DNA of 60,787 bases, from positions 1-60,787 of IMG/VR virus record IMGVR_UViG_3300040801_003247. One strand, given 5' to 3'. Within the stretch, counting starts at the first letter, position 1; each line of letters starts with the position of its first letter. This DNA comes from a virus. Below, in pieces: positions 14,698-24,290 of the stretch. A program made the translations under genes and the position numbers. The notes beneath the pieces are model-generated. The model did not search any database. It was not told the origin of the DNA and worked only from the letters and a program-made list of their open reading frames with translations.

Positions 14698-15144
14698 ATG
14701 TCTGAAATCAATTTTGGTAAATACGCAGTAGTAACCCCAATCGAACACCGCTTTGAGCAGGAGCCTGATTGGTTTTGGAAAATCAAGCCCGTGAGCTCTG
14801 GTGATGAACTGGAGATGCAAAAGTTCTTATGGCAGCGACGAGTGCAGGTTACCAATGGTGTGCGAGAGGAAATCCCGCCAGTCAACATGGAAATTATTTA
14901 TCGCGAAATCGCCTTGAGTTTCGCTGGAACCAACATTCCAAAAACCACAATAGAAAACGACGAAGTTGTTGTTGTCACCGATACAAAAGGGGAGGTCGTA
15001 CCTATTTTGTACAGTAATGCCAACGTCGGGCAGATCGAAGCTGTGCTGAAGCAGATGCCAACAGCCATGATCATGGAAGTTTGGAAAGCGGTCGGTGAAG
15101 CAAACCCTACTTGGGGTCCAGGAGACCAGAAGAAAGCCTCTTAA
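14698..15144 (+). CDS. Tail assembly chaperone (G-like)
   Basis: The 148-residue protein precedes the tape measure gene, the classical place of tail assembly chaperones, which coat the tape measure during tail assembly. Core segments are SGDELEMQKFLWQRR, YREIALSFAGTNIPKT and MPTAMIMEVWKAVGEANPTW. The same three segments return in degenerate form in the gene at 15364, so the two are paralogues. CAGGAGAG precedes the ATG. Confidence 0.7.
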   Translation: MSEINFGKYAVVTPIEHRFEQEPDWFWKIKPVSSGDELEMQKFLWQRRVQVTNGVREEIPPVNMEIIYREIALSFAGTNIPKTTIENDEVVVVTDTKGEVVPILYSNANVGQIEAVLKQMPTAMIMEVWKAVGEANPTWGPGDQKKAS

Positions 15145-15149
15145 ATGAC

Positions 15150-15401
15150 ATGGAGGACAAAATCAAGGATTCCATCCTTGATGGGATCTCCGATGACCCT
15201 GTCCTCGACCAGCTGGTCGCACTGACCTTGAATGAGATACTGCGGGGGAGGCCTTTGTTCCTCTCTCCACTGGACGAGCCTTATTTTTACCAGAAGAACT
15301 TCCGTCGCTGGGTAGAAGAAGGGCTTGAAGAATATCGCAAAGCAAACGAAACCGAGGCAAAAAATGTTCGAGGCTTACAAGAAACCCAGTTTAGCGCATA
15401 A
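15150..15401 (+). CDS. Small protein between tail chaperones (T-like candidate)
   Basis: The 83-residue acidic helical protein MEDKIKDSILDGISDD... lies in the -1 frame relative to the preceding chaperone. In many siphophages the second chaperone is made by a -1 ribosomal shift. The overlapping frame is open back to 15111, but the zero-frame sequence (CAG AAG AAA GCC) is not a standard slippery heptamer, so independent initiation at ATG 15150 is equally likely. Confidence 0.55.
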   Translation: MEDKIKDSILDGISDDPVLDQLVALTLNEILRGRPLFLSPLDEPYFYQKNFRRWVEEGLEEYRKANETEAKNVRGLQETQFSA

Positions 15402-15699
15402 GTTTGAAAAATCACCTGAAGATGAAATGGTATTCCGCTTTCCTACGTCGGAAGATGACAGGGACTTGGAACGCTTTTTGGAAGCAGAGCCCACCTTTTT
15501 AGAGGTCAAGCTCTTTCAGCTCTCCCTGCTGTTTGAGAGCACCAATATCAAAACCGAGCAAGACATGCCGATCATGCAGGAAGGTGATTCGGTATTTGAC
15601 AAGATGGACGTCTTTTTAACCATGCCTATTGGCATGATCAACGAGCTATACGACGCTCTGGTTGACTATTATCCTGCCTGGAAAATGACAGCGGAGTAA
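15364..15699 (+). CDS. Second tail assembly chaperone, paralogue of the G-like protein
   Basis: The protein has 111 residues; ATG 15364 is chosen for GAGG 6 nt upstream. FRFPTSEDDRDLERFLEAEPT, LFQLSLLFESTNIKTE and MPIGMINELYDALVDYYPAW match, in order, three segments of the protein at 14698. A gene duplication separated by an 83-residue ORF is the simplest reading. It overlaps the previous gene by 38 nt and ends 1 nt before the tape measure start. Confidence 0.65.
   Translation: MFEAYKKPSLAHKFEKSPEDEMVFRFPTSEDDRDLERFLEAEPTFLEVKLFQLSLLFESTNIKTEQDMPIMQEGDSVFDKMDVFLTMPIGMINELYDALVDYYPAWKMTAE
15440..15453 (-). repeat. Dispersed 14-bp motif
   Basis: TTCCTACGTCGGAA in the second chaperone gene, read as P-T-S-E. 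Confidence 0.9.
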
Positions 15700-15700
15700 T

Positions 15701-18700
15701 ATGCCGATCCTGTTTGGTGACGACGACACCAATTACAGCAGCAATCCTGCTGATGAAGAACGAGCTCGACAGCTCCGCAGGGAGTTTGAGCGAGTTAGAG
15801 CGGCCTCTTATGGCCGCTCTTGGGATTCACCTGGGGTTGCAGGAGCACGTGGGGAAATCCAAAAATCCGTCAATAAATGGCGCAACTACATCAATAGTAT
15901 TCAAACCACTGGTACTGCTGGGTCGAGGCGTAACCGTATCAGTCCTCTGTATGGCGTTTCCAGCTCTTTTAATCCGAGCTCTGTTTTACAGACAGAGGTT
16001 TTGAGTAAGGTTGTCAGTCAAGAGATTGCAAAGTCCTACAATCCTCTCTCTAAACCCGTTCAACAACTTCTGGTTGAGAATTTCTCAAAGACGGTTCAGA
16101 AAACGGCTGGCTATCAATATGGTCATCTACCGTCGGAAATAACACCTGATGTCGATCGGCGTCTGACCACCGCCCAGCGTATGGCTATTGGCCAGCGAGT
16201 GGATGGCGAGGTCGGGCAGGTTGTCCGTCAGATGGCTAAGATGGCGGGGTTCAGCGTCAAGGAGATGGAAACCTTTGCCCGTGGCAGTCGCCCCAAGGGC
16301 TCCAATCTGGACTCTATCCGAAACAGGATCACCAAAGTCGGCCTGCGTTTTGACGACTTCAAAACGCTTGTAAAACTTTCTTCTCCCACTGCGACCTACG
16401 GCGATATGCAAAATGCCATTTATGGCTCTTTTGTGCGTTCTTTAGCGCATTTTTCTGATGCCCGTGAACACGGTGACTTCTGGGAGAGTTACGACAGCGC
16501 TTCTTTAGGCGTTATTGAAAACATGGGACGGTTTAATCCGTCTCAGGCATCATCTTCTGGGCATGCGGGTTACTGGTTATTGCAGAGGGCTTTTGGCCAG
16601 ACCCGTGCGAGCGAGCGTGCTACGGCTCGCTCTTTTACTTTATCAAATTATGAGGCAACCAATCCTGTCACAGCCGCCCAAGCTGTCCTCAAAGAGTTTA
16701 CAGGCATTTATGGGGTATCAGCATCAACCATTCTCAAGAAATACGGTCTTGAAATGGGAGACCAGTTTGACCCAGGCATTGCAAAATATATTGTTTCTCA
16801 TAAAGCAGACATCCTTGGTTATACGCAGGGCAATCTAGGTATTTTCGAAACCAATAAAACTTTCTCCGAAGGCGTTGATGAGGGTGAGTTTGGCTACCAT
16901 GACGTTGTCCCTGATGTAGCTGAGGGGGCTGTTATTTACGCCAATGAAGCCAATGCCATGGCACGACTGTTGCCTCGCATGGTGGGTAAGCATGGCCTGC
17001 CAACGGGTTATTATACAGCCTCTGGACAGCTATTTGATGATACAGGGCACTTCTCTCCACTGCACGGCTATCAATATGGTAAACAGGCTATCCCGCAAAA
17101 AAGAAAAGGTGATCCGTATTATGCACAGGGTTATTATTTTACTGGCACGGACACAATCATGTCTGTTCACAACAGGGGGAAGTCGTGGACTAACGCTTCT
17201 AACCGCCGATTTCAGAATGATCCAAACCCTGCTATCCAAACTGGAAAATTCAAACAGCTGATCTTGTCCCCTGATGATATCAAGCATTTCTTGACCCTTG
17301 ATCCCAGAATCTTAGGGGATAAGGATCGTGAAGTTTATAATAAGCTACTCCCTCAACTAAAACAAACCTACAACGTTATGAACGCTGTCGTCAGCGGTTC
17401 AACGGATGACCAAGAGGCTCTCAGGGATTTATCGCAACGCTTCGAGGATGAGGCTGGCTGGCGCACAACCCTTCCTGGCGGAATGACCAGTAAGGGCCCC
17501 ATATCGACAAGGCATACCACACTGCCAGAGGGTGTTCTTTGGCGCAGGGATTTTATTGAGCAAAAGTTTGACAAGAACACTGGCTTGTCAATTGGTCATT
17601 ACGATAAAATCGCCAGACGATTTATCTCGCCAGACGAAGCTGAACTTGCCAATCGGCAATACGGCTTACCCGTACATCAATATCCTAACTGGAAAACTCT
17701 CAGCGCCAGCAGTGTCGGCCCTGCCGAAAAACAGGCCTACAATCTTGAAGATCCCTCGGTGGATATCTTTGGGCCTGGTACTGGGACTCTGGATGACTTT
17801 TTCAACCCCAGACTGAAGTTCAAGGCTGGTCGGCAAGGCTCACCTAATTTCAGGCGGGATGACAATATTCGTGACGATTTTGAGTATCTAGAGGAGCAGT
17901 ACCTGCATGCCACACAGCAACTGGGTGGTATGGTTCAAAAATATGAGGGTCGCTTTACGCCAGAGGCTCTTGAAAAACTAAGCCCCCGTGAGCGCTGGCA
18001 AAGCAGGCCAGGTTACGTGCGTAAGGCAGAGCGGAACGTCAGGTACTGGAAAAGCCGTTTGATCAATTCGGAAACTGGCAACCTGCACTTTCTTTCTCCT
18101 GAGAGCACTGGTTCACAGGGTTATGACGATACCGCTACTGAATATGCGATCAAACAGTCCCGCCGTGTCATGCTGGGTTATCCAGAGGAACAGCGGACTG
18201 ATACGGAAGCTCGTATGCGCACAGATACTGAGATGCGTTTACTGGCTTCTCAAAACAAGGCCTTGACCGAGAGCGTGATTGAGCCTTATCAGCGTCTTAA
18301 GGGCATGATCGGTTCAGCTCAGTTTGAATCCCTGTCAGAGGCTGACCGCCAAGCCATTCTTGGTAATTTCAATAAGTATAAAACCTATTTATCAAAGTGG
18401 ACAGCGAGCAATCGAGAGTACACAACCAGCGTTGCGCAGCCAGACCAGTATGACAGCTCAAACCCAGATGCCGATCTGGTCGCTGCTGCCCGTCGCCTTG
18501 GGCGCTCTAACAACATTTTTTCAAAGACTCATATTGCTGATAAAAGCTATTATCCAACACGTAACGCCATTGTTTCTGCTGGCCCATTGACGGTCGAGGC
18601 CAGAAAAGAACTTGGACTGCCTTTGGTCGATCCAAGGGCACCAGATTATCAATTTAACCAGAGAAATCAAATTCCTACGTCGGAAATAGGCCTTGATGGG

Positions 18701-21700
18701 CCAGTTCGCAGACGACAGCCACTAAGTTTAGATCCTTCTGAAAGCGGGGTGATGCCCTTGTCTAGGAACGTAAGTTATTTACATCGACGACCAGAACCAA
18801 GACGGTTCTCCGAGGACAACCCCGCACGGTATCTTGAGGGTGTGCCGATGGTGGATCAGCAGAGTATTTTGGCGTCACGAAGTGGCAACATGCTGATTTA
18901 CGGTCAAGCTGGTGCTGGTAAAACAGAATTGCTTGGCAACTTACAAATTGACGCCGCTCGCCGAAGGGGCATTAGACCTGATAGGCATTTATTCCTGACA
19001 GGAACAACGACAGCTCGTGAAAACTGGTATGACCGCCTCGATAAACTTGAGGGCAGTCCTGGCGACGCCATCAACTTCCATCAACTGGGCTTCAGAGCGC
19101 TGAAGAAAATCTCTGGCACGCATGGTGTGCCCTCGGATTTCTCAGGCCATAACATCATGCTTCCGCTTGATTATCACAACATGACTGCCGATATCCTTGA
19201 GCGTCTGCCCAATACACCTCAGCGGTTTGTAGAGGGAAGTTATAACCAGGAATTTGGTAGTTACGTGCATAAATACGCTAAGGCAGCCGAGGACTACCGC
19301 TCACAGATGATGTCCCAGAGAGACTACGGGACGAAGTTGTTCGATGACTTTGTTAACGAAAACAACCTTGAGCCAGAGCTGTTCCAGTATGTATTCAATA
19401 AATCCGAGGAACAACTCAAGTCACAGGGGAAGTTCACCTTCTCCAAGTTGATCTCAGAACCCGCTATGATCATGGCGCAAGAGCAAAATCCTGAATTGAA
19501 CAAACGTATGGTGGGCGGATATGACGCCATTACCATTGACGAGATCAATCAGGTCGGTACAGCCGCTTTGTCTCTTACCACCTCAACTATGGCTGCTAAC
19601 CCACGTGCGTTGCTCACCGCTGGCGGTGACCCACTGCAAATGTTGTGGAATTTCATCAAGGGTTCTCCACAAAACGCAGAGACCATCGCTCGTGTCGGTA
19701 ATATGCAGAAGGTCAACCTCAATCAAAACTACCGTCTCGATCAGGGAGCGGTGGATATTGTTGGGCGCTTATTTAATCTACCCGACGAAATGAAGCCAAG
19801 GGTCGTGGATAGGCAAGGTAATATTCTGCCAGTGCAGGGGACTGAGCAAGAGCGTATCAACAACTTCCTGAAAGACTCCTATCTCGTAGAGAATGCGCAA
19901 GACCGCAACAGGCTGGTAGTCGATAAAGTCAGGGCTCTCAAGGACGCTGGTGTGGCCAACAAGGACATTATGTTCCAAGGGGCAACCAAGCGTGAAGTGG
20001 CTGAGATCTCCGAAGCCCTTCAAAACGCTGGTTTTTCTACATGGTCAAAGCCAAACGAGATGGATTACATCCATGCCGTCCTGTCTGATACTGAAGGCTC
20101 CATGACCCCTGAGCGTGCCAAGATGTTGATGGACGAGCGCATGACTGCTCGTACAGATGACGATATCCTCGGTACAACTGTCCACAGTGGTCAGGGCGCT
20201 GAGGCAATGAACGTTATCACCAGTATGAGCCAAGCGGATCTTGCCTCGATGCCTGATATGGAAGCCAGAGCTCTGGTTGGCGTCGCTGCTACCCGTGGTA
20301 TACGGGGCGGAACCCACACCTTTGTTTCGCAACAACAGCGAGGTGGCGCTCCCAAGGTCTTAAAAGAACTTGGTGGCGCATGGGCGCCTTCTAATCAATT
20401 AAACGAAGCCCGTTCTATGCAACCCAGACGTACTTCCAGTACGACATCGGGTTCACGAGCTCGTTCTTCCGAGTTAATAACAAGTGCTGGCGACTTTATC
20501 GACGAAGATCGTATCAGCAATCGTATCGCATCAACCTTTGAGCGTAGAGGCCCCATGGACGGCCCTGAGGCTGCTTATGCTGCAACTGGCGCTGTTGTTG
20601 CGCAAAGAGCGGCTGTAGACGCTTTAGAACAACTAAGGCAATCCCCACCCCAAACCAGGGTGGAATTTGCCCGTAAGTTCGATCAAATTGTACAGGACGC
20701 TATTCTTGAGCGCACAGAGGCATTTGTAGGCGAAGGCGCCACACCTGGACAACAGTCCATTCGTGGCTATGCTCAGGAATATGGTCGTTCTGTTTCTGGG
20801 CTTGTGCAGGAAGCCTTAGGTCGTACACCTAACCATCTTGCTAAGGGCGTTAACTCTAAATGGACTGAGTACCATCCCTTTGGCTGGAGTGGGGATGATG
20901 AGGGCTATGATGGTGGTGGCACTTCTGGTGGCGGCGGTGGTGGCGGCGGACGTCGTGGTGGAGGCAGTCAGCCAAGTGGCTTTTACGGACGTAATCCAAT
21001 GGCTGCTTTTGGCCGTGGAGTTTACGCTCTGTCAATGGCCTGGAATGTTGCCAGACGTGGCTTTGAAGCAGAATCAACCGATGCTAAGCGGTACTCTGAT
21101 TATCTATCAACCTTTGGACACTTCGCCGCTCAAGATGGCGCTTTCGGGACTAGCGAATATGGTGATTACGCCAAACGAGTAGTCAGCGAGCGTATGATGC
21201 AGAAAGGCGCTTACGAGCAATTCGGTGCCTTCACAACCATGCCTTACGCCATGGCAAAGGCTGGCGCCGACTGGATACCGCGTATGTCCTCGGCTGCTAA
21301 TGTTGGTTTCCAGACGATTGTTGGTGGCGCCGAGGCCGCTTACGGTCTTTCTATTATGGGGCAGGCTGGCGGCATGCCTTGGGCCGCAGCTGCCGCTAAA
21401 TCTGTTGCTGTAGGTGCTGGTGTTGTAGGCGGGACAATTATTGGTGGCGCAGCCCTTATGGAAGGTTACAACGCCATTGCTCAACCAAAGAAAAATCTAA
21501 GTTGGGGAGAGCTTGGCAATCAGGTTCTTAAGCATGTTTATACGGAAATAAATTACGGCGAAGCTGCTAGTCGATACAAAGAATATCAGGGGATAAAAGA
21601 AGGACAAGATACTGGCGGTGACAAAGGCAGGTTAAAACTTGCTGGACAAGCGCAGAATTTCGCTTTTGTTGCTAGTGGAGGGATGACTTCTCCTGCGGCT

Positions 21701-23914
21701 TATTTTGCATCAGTAAACCAAGCTCAGACTCCTCGTGAAGCAAGTCCAGAAGAAATTCGGGACATATCTTGGGAAGAAGTCGTCAAAGAGAAATTCCCCT
21801 CTATCTACTGGCAGGTTGAGGGTGAAGCCTCGCAAATGGCTAATAACGTCAGGGATATGTCGGAAGCCATCTTTGAGAAGTATGGCATCCCTGTAGAGAA
21901 ATCACAATCAATGGCCGCTCGTGTTCTGGGTGAAAACAACAGGTCATGGTACGGCGGTCGTGTATCCTCTAAAGACGTAGGGTTGACCTTACAGTCTAAG
22001 GCTACTGCACTGGGTTATAGCAGCGGAGAAGAATATTACGGTGTTATTGCGCAACAGGCAGGCAATATGGGTTACTTGCCTGGTTCAAAGTCTTATCAAG
22101 ACTACATCGGCTCCCAGATGTTCGCTCAGGGTCAGACCCGTGAGCAGGTAGAGCTTCAAAACTACTACACCCAGCGTGTGGGTCAGTACGGTTCACAACT
22201 GGCTGGTTACTTCGTTACCCCTGGTATGGGCGAGGGCATGGTGTCAAGTTTCGGCATGATGACCCAACCTCAGGTTGGTGCTGCTTCAGCCATGGGTTCC
22301 ACCGTACAGATGTACGGGGGTACACAGTATCAAACCCAGATTGCTATGGGGCTTTCCAGCTACGAAACCCCAGCGCAGGCGCAAGCGATTGCGGGTATAG
22401 GACAAATGTACGGCAATGCTGGCCTCGACCCAATGACGGCTATCACGTCCCTGGCTGGCCAGAATATGCCTATGAACCAGCTCAATTTAATGGGTGCGAT
22501 TGCTGGCGGGGATATTGGAGCGCTATCTTATGCCTCATGGAACAAGTCCTTTGGTGAGGGAAGCTATACCAATTGGGGTAATCGCTTCTACGATCAGCTG
22601 GGCGATCCGATTTATATGCGCAGTGGCAACGACTTCTCCAAGTGGGCAGATGCTAACCAGATTGGCCCCAATGTTGGGGTAGGTCTGGCCAATGTCAGTT
22701 CCAACGCAGGAATGACAGGACTGTCTGGCGCCGACTGGTTCCGAAATTATTTTGGCGGTGGCGGTTCGGATGCTTACTATCAAGCATGGGCGCAGGGCGG
22801 TCTAAAGGGTGCTCAAACCCACGTGCAGGGGCAGATGGCTGAATACAGTATGGCTTCCATCGGTATCCAGATGCAGCAGCTTAACCTGCAACGCTCCTAT
22901 TTGTGGGGCTCTGGCACATACGATAAACCTGGTGCGGGTTCCTCCTGGTATATCGAAGATCAGATGCGGGCACTCCAGCATCAATCGACTTTGGCGGGTT
23001 TTGCGTCCAGCCAAAAGAGTATGGAAGCCAATTATGCCTACAGTCAACAGACTGAAGGCGCTAATCTCCAGCGCATGGAGACCCAACACGGTTATCAGCG
23101 CTGGATGTCCAGCTTTGATCGGATGAATAGCCTGCGTCAGCGGACTTGGACAAAGGAAGATTGGGGCTATCAGGACACCATGCGTGGCCTCTCCTATGAA
23201 TGGGGCATGGAGGACATCAACGAGTCTATTCGTGGGGCAACAGGACGGGAACGCCGACTGTTGATCCGCAAACGAGACCGCATGGGCACCCAGCATAATC
23301 TGGAAGAAGAACAGGTTGATACCCAGCGAGAGCGCCAAGAGGAAATGTGGGCGCTTGAAGATCAACGCTATCAAAAGGTTACCGAGTATCAAGAGAGCTT
23401 GATGGAGCTTGATACAGAAGGCTTTGAGCTCAATAAGACCCACCGTGAAGAAATGCACCAGCTTGACGTCGAGGAATTCGAGCGACGTAAGCAGGAATAC
23501 GCCGAGCAAAAGAAACTTCAAGACGAAGCCTTAGATCTTCAGCGCAAACATCAAGCCGAGAGCATGGAGCTTCAGGAGAAGTCCCTCGGTATCCAGGCTG
23601 CTTCAGCTGCCCTGCAAAAGCAACTGGCCAACGATCAGAAGAAGATCATGGCTGATTGGGAAATCCATCTCAAGAAACTGGACAATCTCAACAGGTATGA
23701 CCCCGCCAAAGGCAACATTGCCTTGATGGAAGGCGTGATTGAGGAATTTGGCAAGGCTAACAGCGCCAATATCACCAATGTTAAGGAAGTCTTACAAGCT
23801 CTCAATAAGAATCTTCCTGGCGCAGACGCAATGATCAACCTTGTGACTGCTATCAACGGCGTTGACTTTTATCGCCTGAACGCCATCGTCAGACTACTGT
23901 CACTCATGGACTAA
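15701..23914 (+). CDS. Giant tape measure-position protein with embedded UvrD-like SF1 helicase domain
   Basis: The protein has 2,737 residues and stands between tail chaperones and distal tail genes, the place of the tape measure protein. Residues 1 to about 1040 are unrecognised. Residues about 1050-1560 contain a full SF1 helicase set: Q-motif Gln 1053/1054, Walker A GQAGAGKT 1068-1075, Ia FLTGTTTARENW, Ib INFHQLGFRAL, II ITIDEIN with D1280-E1281, III AGGDPLQMLW with D1310 and Q1313, IV NQNYR with R1345, V VHSGQGAE with H1495, VI GVAATRG with R1532. A Gly-rich linker (about 1735-1757) follows, then hydrophobic segments (about 1868-1920) and a long charged coiled coil (about 2470-2660), as in tape measures. 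There is no frameshift or stop anywhere. A helicase in a virion tail protein would be ejected into the host with the DNA; that role is inference. Confidence 0.85.
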   Translation: MPILFGDDDTNYSSNPADEERARQLRREFERVRAASYGRSWDSPGVAGARGEIQKSVNKWRNYINSIQTTGTAGSRRNRISPLYGVSSSFNPSSVLQTEVLSKVVSQEIAKSYNPLSKPVQQLLVENFSKTVQKTAGYQYGHLPSEITPDVDRRLTTAQRMAIGQRVDGEVGQVVRQMAKMAGFSVKEMETFARGSRPKGSNLDSIRNRITKVGLRFDDFKTLVKLSSPTATYGDMQNAIYGSFVRSLAHFSDAREHGDFWESYDSASLGVIENMGRFNPSQASSSGHAGYWLLQRAFGQTRASERATARSFTLSNYEATNPVTAAQAVLKEFTGIYGVSASTILKKYGLEMGDQFDPGIAKYIVSHKADILGYTQGNLGIFETNKTFSEGVDEGEFGYHDVVPDVAEGAVIYANEANAMARLLPRMVGKHGLPTGYYTASGQLFDDTGHFSPLHGYQYGKQAIPQKRKGDPYYAQGYYFTGTDTIMSVHNRGKSWTNASNRRFQNDPNPAIQTGKFKQLILSPDDIKHFLTLDPRILGDKDREVYNKLLPQLKQTYNVMNAVVSGSTDDQEALRDLSQRFEDEAGWRTTLPGGMTSKGPISTRHTTLPEGVLWRRDFIEQKFDKNTGLSIGHYDKIARRFISPDEAELANRQYGLPVHQYPNWKTLSASSVGPAEKQAYNLEDPSVDIFGPGTGTLDDFFNPRLKFKAGRQGSPNFRRDDNIRDDFEYLEEQYLHATQQLGGMVQKYEGRFTPEALEKLSPRERWQSRPGYVRKAERNVRYWKSRLINSETGNLHFLSPESTGSQGYDDTATEYAIKQSRRVMLGYPEEQRTDTEARMRTDTEMRLLASQNKALTESVIEPYQRLKGMIGSAQFESLSEADRQAILGNFNKYKTYLSKWTASNREYTTSVAQPDQYDSSNPDADLVAAARRLGRSNNIFSKTHIADKSYYPTRNAIVSAGPLTVEARKELGLPLVDPRAPDYQFNQRNQIPTSEIGLDGPVRRRQPLSLDPSESGVMPLSRNVSYLHRRPEPRRFSEDNPARYLEGVPMVDQQSILASRSGNMLIYGQAGAGKTELLGNLQIDAARRRGIRPDRHLFLTGTTTARENWYDRLDKLEGSPGDAINFHQLGFRALKKISGTHGVPSDFSGHNIMLPLDYHNMTADILERLPNTPQRFVEGSYNQEFGSYVHKYAKAAEDYRSQMMSQRDYGTKLFDDFVNENNLEPELFQYVFNKSEEQLKSQGKFTFSKLISEPAMIMAQEQNPELNKRMVGGYDAITIDEINQVGTAALSLTTSTMAANPRALLTAGGDPLQMLWNFIKGSPQNAETIARVGNMQKVNLNQNYRLDQGAVDIVGRLFNLPDEMKPRVVDRQGNILPVQGTEQERINNFLKDSYLVENAQDRNRLVVDKVRALKDAGVANKDIMFQGATKREVAEISEALQNAGFSTWSKPNEMDYIHAVLSDTEGSMTPERAKMLMDERMTARTDDDILGTTVHSGQGAEAMNVITSMSQADLASMPDMEARALVGVAATRGIRGGTHTFVSQQQRGGAPKVLKELGGAWAPSNQLNEARSMQPRRTSSTTSGSRARSSELITSAGDFIDEDRISNRIASTFERRGPMDGPEAAYAATGAVVAQRAAVDALEQLRQSPPQTRVEFARKFDQIVQDAILERTEAFVGEGATPGQQSIRGYAQEYGRSVSGLVQEALGRTPNHLAKGVNSKWTEYHPFGWSGDDEGYDGGGTSGGGGGGGGRRGGGSQPSGFYGRNPMAAFGRGVYALSMAWNVARRGFEAESTDAKRYSDYLSTFGHFAAQDGAFGTSEYGDYAKRVVSERMMQKGAYEQFGAFTTMPYAMAKAGADWIPRMSSAANVGFQTIVGGAEAAYGLSIMGQAGGMPWAAAAAKSVAVGAGVVGGTIIGGAALMEGYNAIAQPKKNLSWGELGNQVLKHVYTEINYGEAASRYKEYQGIKEGQDTGGDKGRLKLAGQAQNFAFVASGGMTSPAAYFASVNQAQTPREASPEEIRDISWEEVVKEKFPSIYWQVEGEASQMANNVRDMSEAIFEKYGIPVEKSQSMAARVLGENNRSWYGGRVSSKDVGLTLQSKATALGYSSGEEYYGVIAQQAGNMGYLPGSKSYQDYIGSQMFAQGQTREQVELQNYYTQRVGQYGSQLAGYFVTPGMGEGMVSSFGMMTQPQVGAASAMGSTVQMYGGTQYQTQIAMGLSSYETPAQAQAIAGIGQMYGNAGLDPMTAITSLAGQNMPMNQLNLMGAIAGGDIGALSYASWNKSFGEGSYTNWGNRFYDQLGDPIYMRSGNDFSKWADANQIGPNVGVGLANVSSNAGMTGLSGADWFRNYFGGGGSDAYYQAWAQGGLKGAQTHVQGQMAEYSMASIGIQMQQLNLQRSYLWGSGTYDKPGAGSSWYIEDQMRALQHQSTLAGFASSQKSMEANYAYSQQTEGANLQRMETQHGYQRWMSSFDRMNSLRQRTWTKEDWGYQDTMRGLSYEWGMEDINESIRGATGRERRLLIRKRDRMGTQHNLEEEQVDTQRERQEEMWALEDQRYQKVTEYQESLMELDTEGFELNKTHREEMHQLDVEEFERRKQEYAEQKKLQDEALDLQRKHQAESMELQEKSLGIQAASAALQKQLANDQKKIMADWEIHLKKLDNLNRYDPAKGNIALMEGVIEEFGKANSANITNVKEVLQALNKNLPGADAMINLVTAINGVDFYRLNAIVRLLSLMD
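18672..18685 (-). repeat. Dispersed 14-bp motif
   Basis: TTCCTACGTCGGAA, read as P-T-S-E, about 200 nt before the helicase part of the giant tail gene. It is the only full copy in that 8.2-kb gene, and the next copy is 7.4 kb away, the largest gap in the window. Confidence 0.9.
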
Positions 23915-23918
23915 AGCA

Positions 23919-24290
23919 ATGAATAATTACATCACACTGGACGGTAACAAATACGCCACCAACGCCAAGGGCTGGAAGGTGATTAATGGTAAACCTGGCA
24001 CTGAGCGCTACACCCTACTGGGTGCACTGGACGTCACTTACGGGCCAGCGACACCCAAGTGCTGGGAAGGCGAGATCAACGGGCCTGTGACCGCTCGTGC
24101 AGCGGGCTGGGGAACGATTGTCACACTGCGCACGACCTTGGCCAAAAAGCAGGCCGTGTCCTATACCGATCATTACGGCACAACAGTCAACGTGCATTGT
24201 CTGGGTGATTTTGCAGAACGGTCACTCTCCACTCAATGGGATGGGGCCACCAATGTCATTTATGTTTCAGTCAGGCTGGTGAAGGTATGA
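23919..24290 (+). CDS. Small distal tail protein, hypothetical
   Basis: The 123-residue beta-rich protein (ITLDGNKYATNAKGWKVINGKPGTERYTLLGALDVTYGP...) directly follows the tape measure gene. Its small size and beta pattern agree with a short tail-tip component. Its stop codon overlaps the next start (ATGA). No family recognised. Confidence 0.6.
   Translation: MNNYITLDGNKYATNAKGWKVINGKPGTERYTLLGALDVTYGPATPKCWEGEINGPVTARAAGWGTIVTLRTTLAKKQAVSYTDHYGTTVNVHCLGDFAERSLSTQWDGATNVIYVSVRLVKV

Noticed and set aside
15127-15141. Classical -1 frameshift site in the first tail chaperone
   Set aside because: Gene arrangement fits, but the zero-frame codons CAG-AAG-AAA-GCC do not form an X-XXY-YYZ heptamer, so I only mention the possibility.
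16121-16140. Possible extra copy of the dispersed motif (CTACCGTCGGAA)
   Set aside because: Only the right half matches; the left half is shifted by one base. Similar half matches at 2364, 21855 and 38773 were also left out.
22802-23521. Long antisense open frame (239 codons) inside the giant tail gene
   Set aside because: It mirrors the coding strand's codon bias, has no ribosome site and lies fully inside a well-supported gene. The same holds for the antisense frame at 11216-12016 in the capsid gene.
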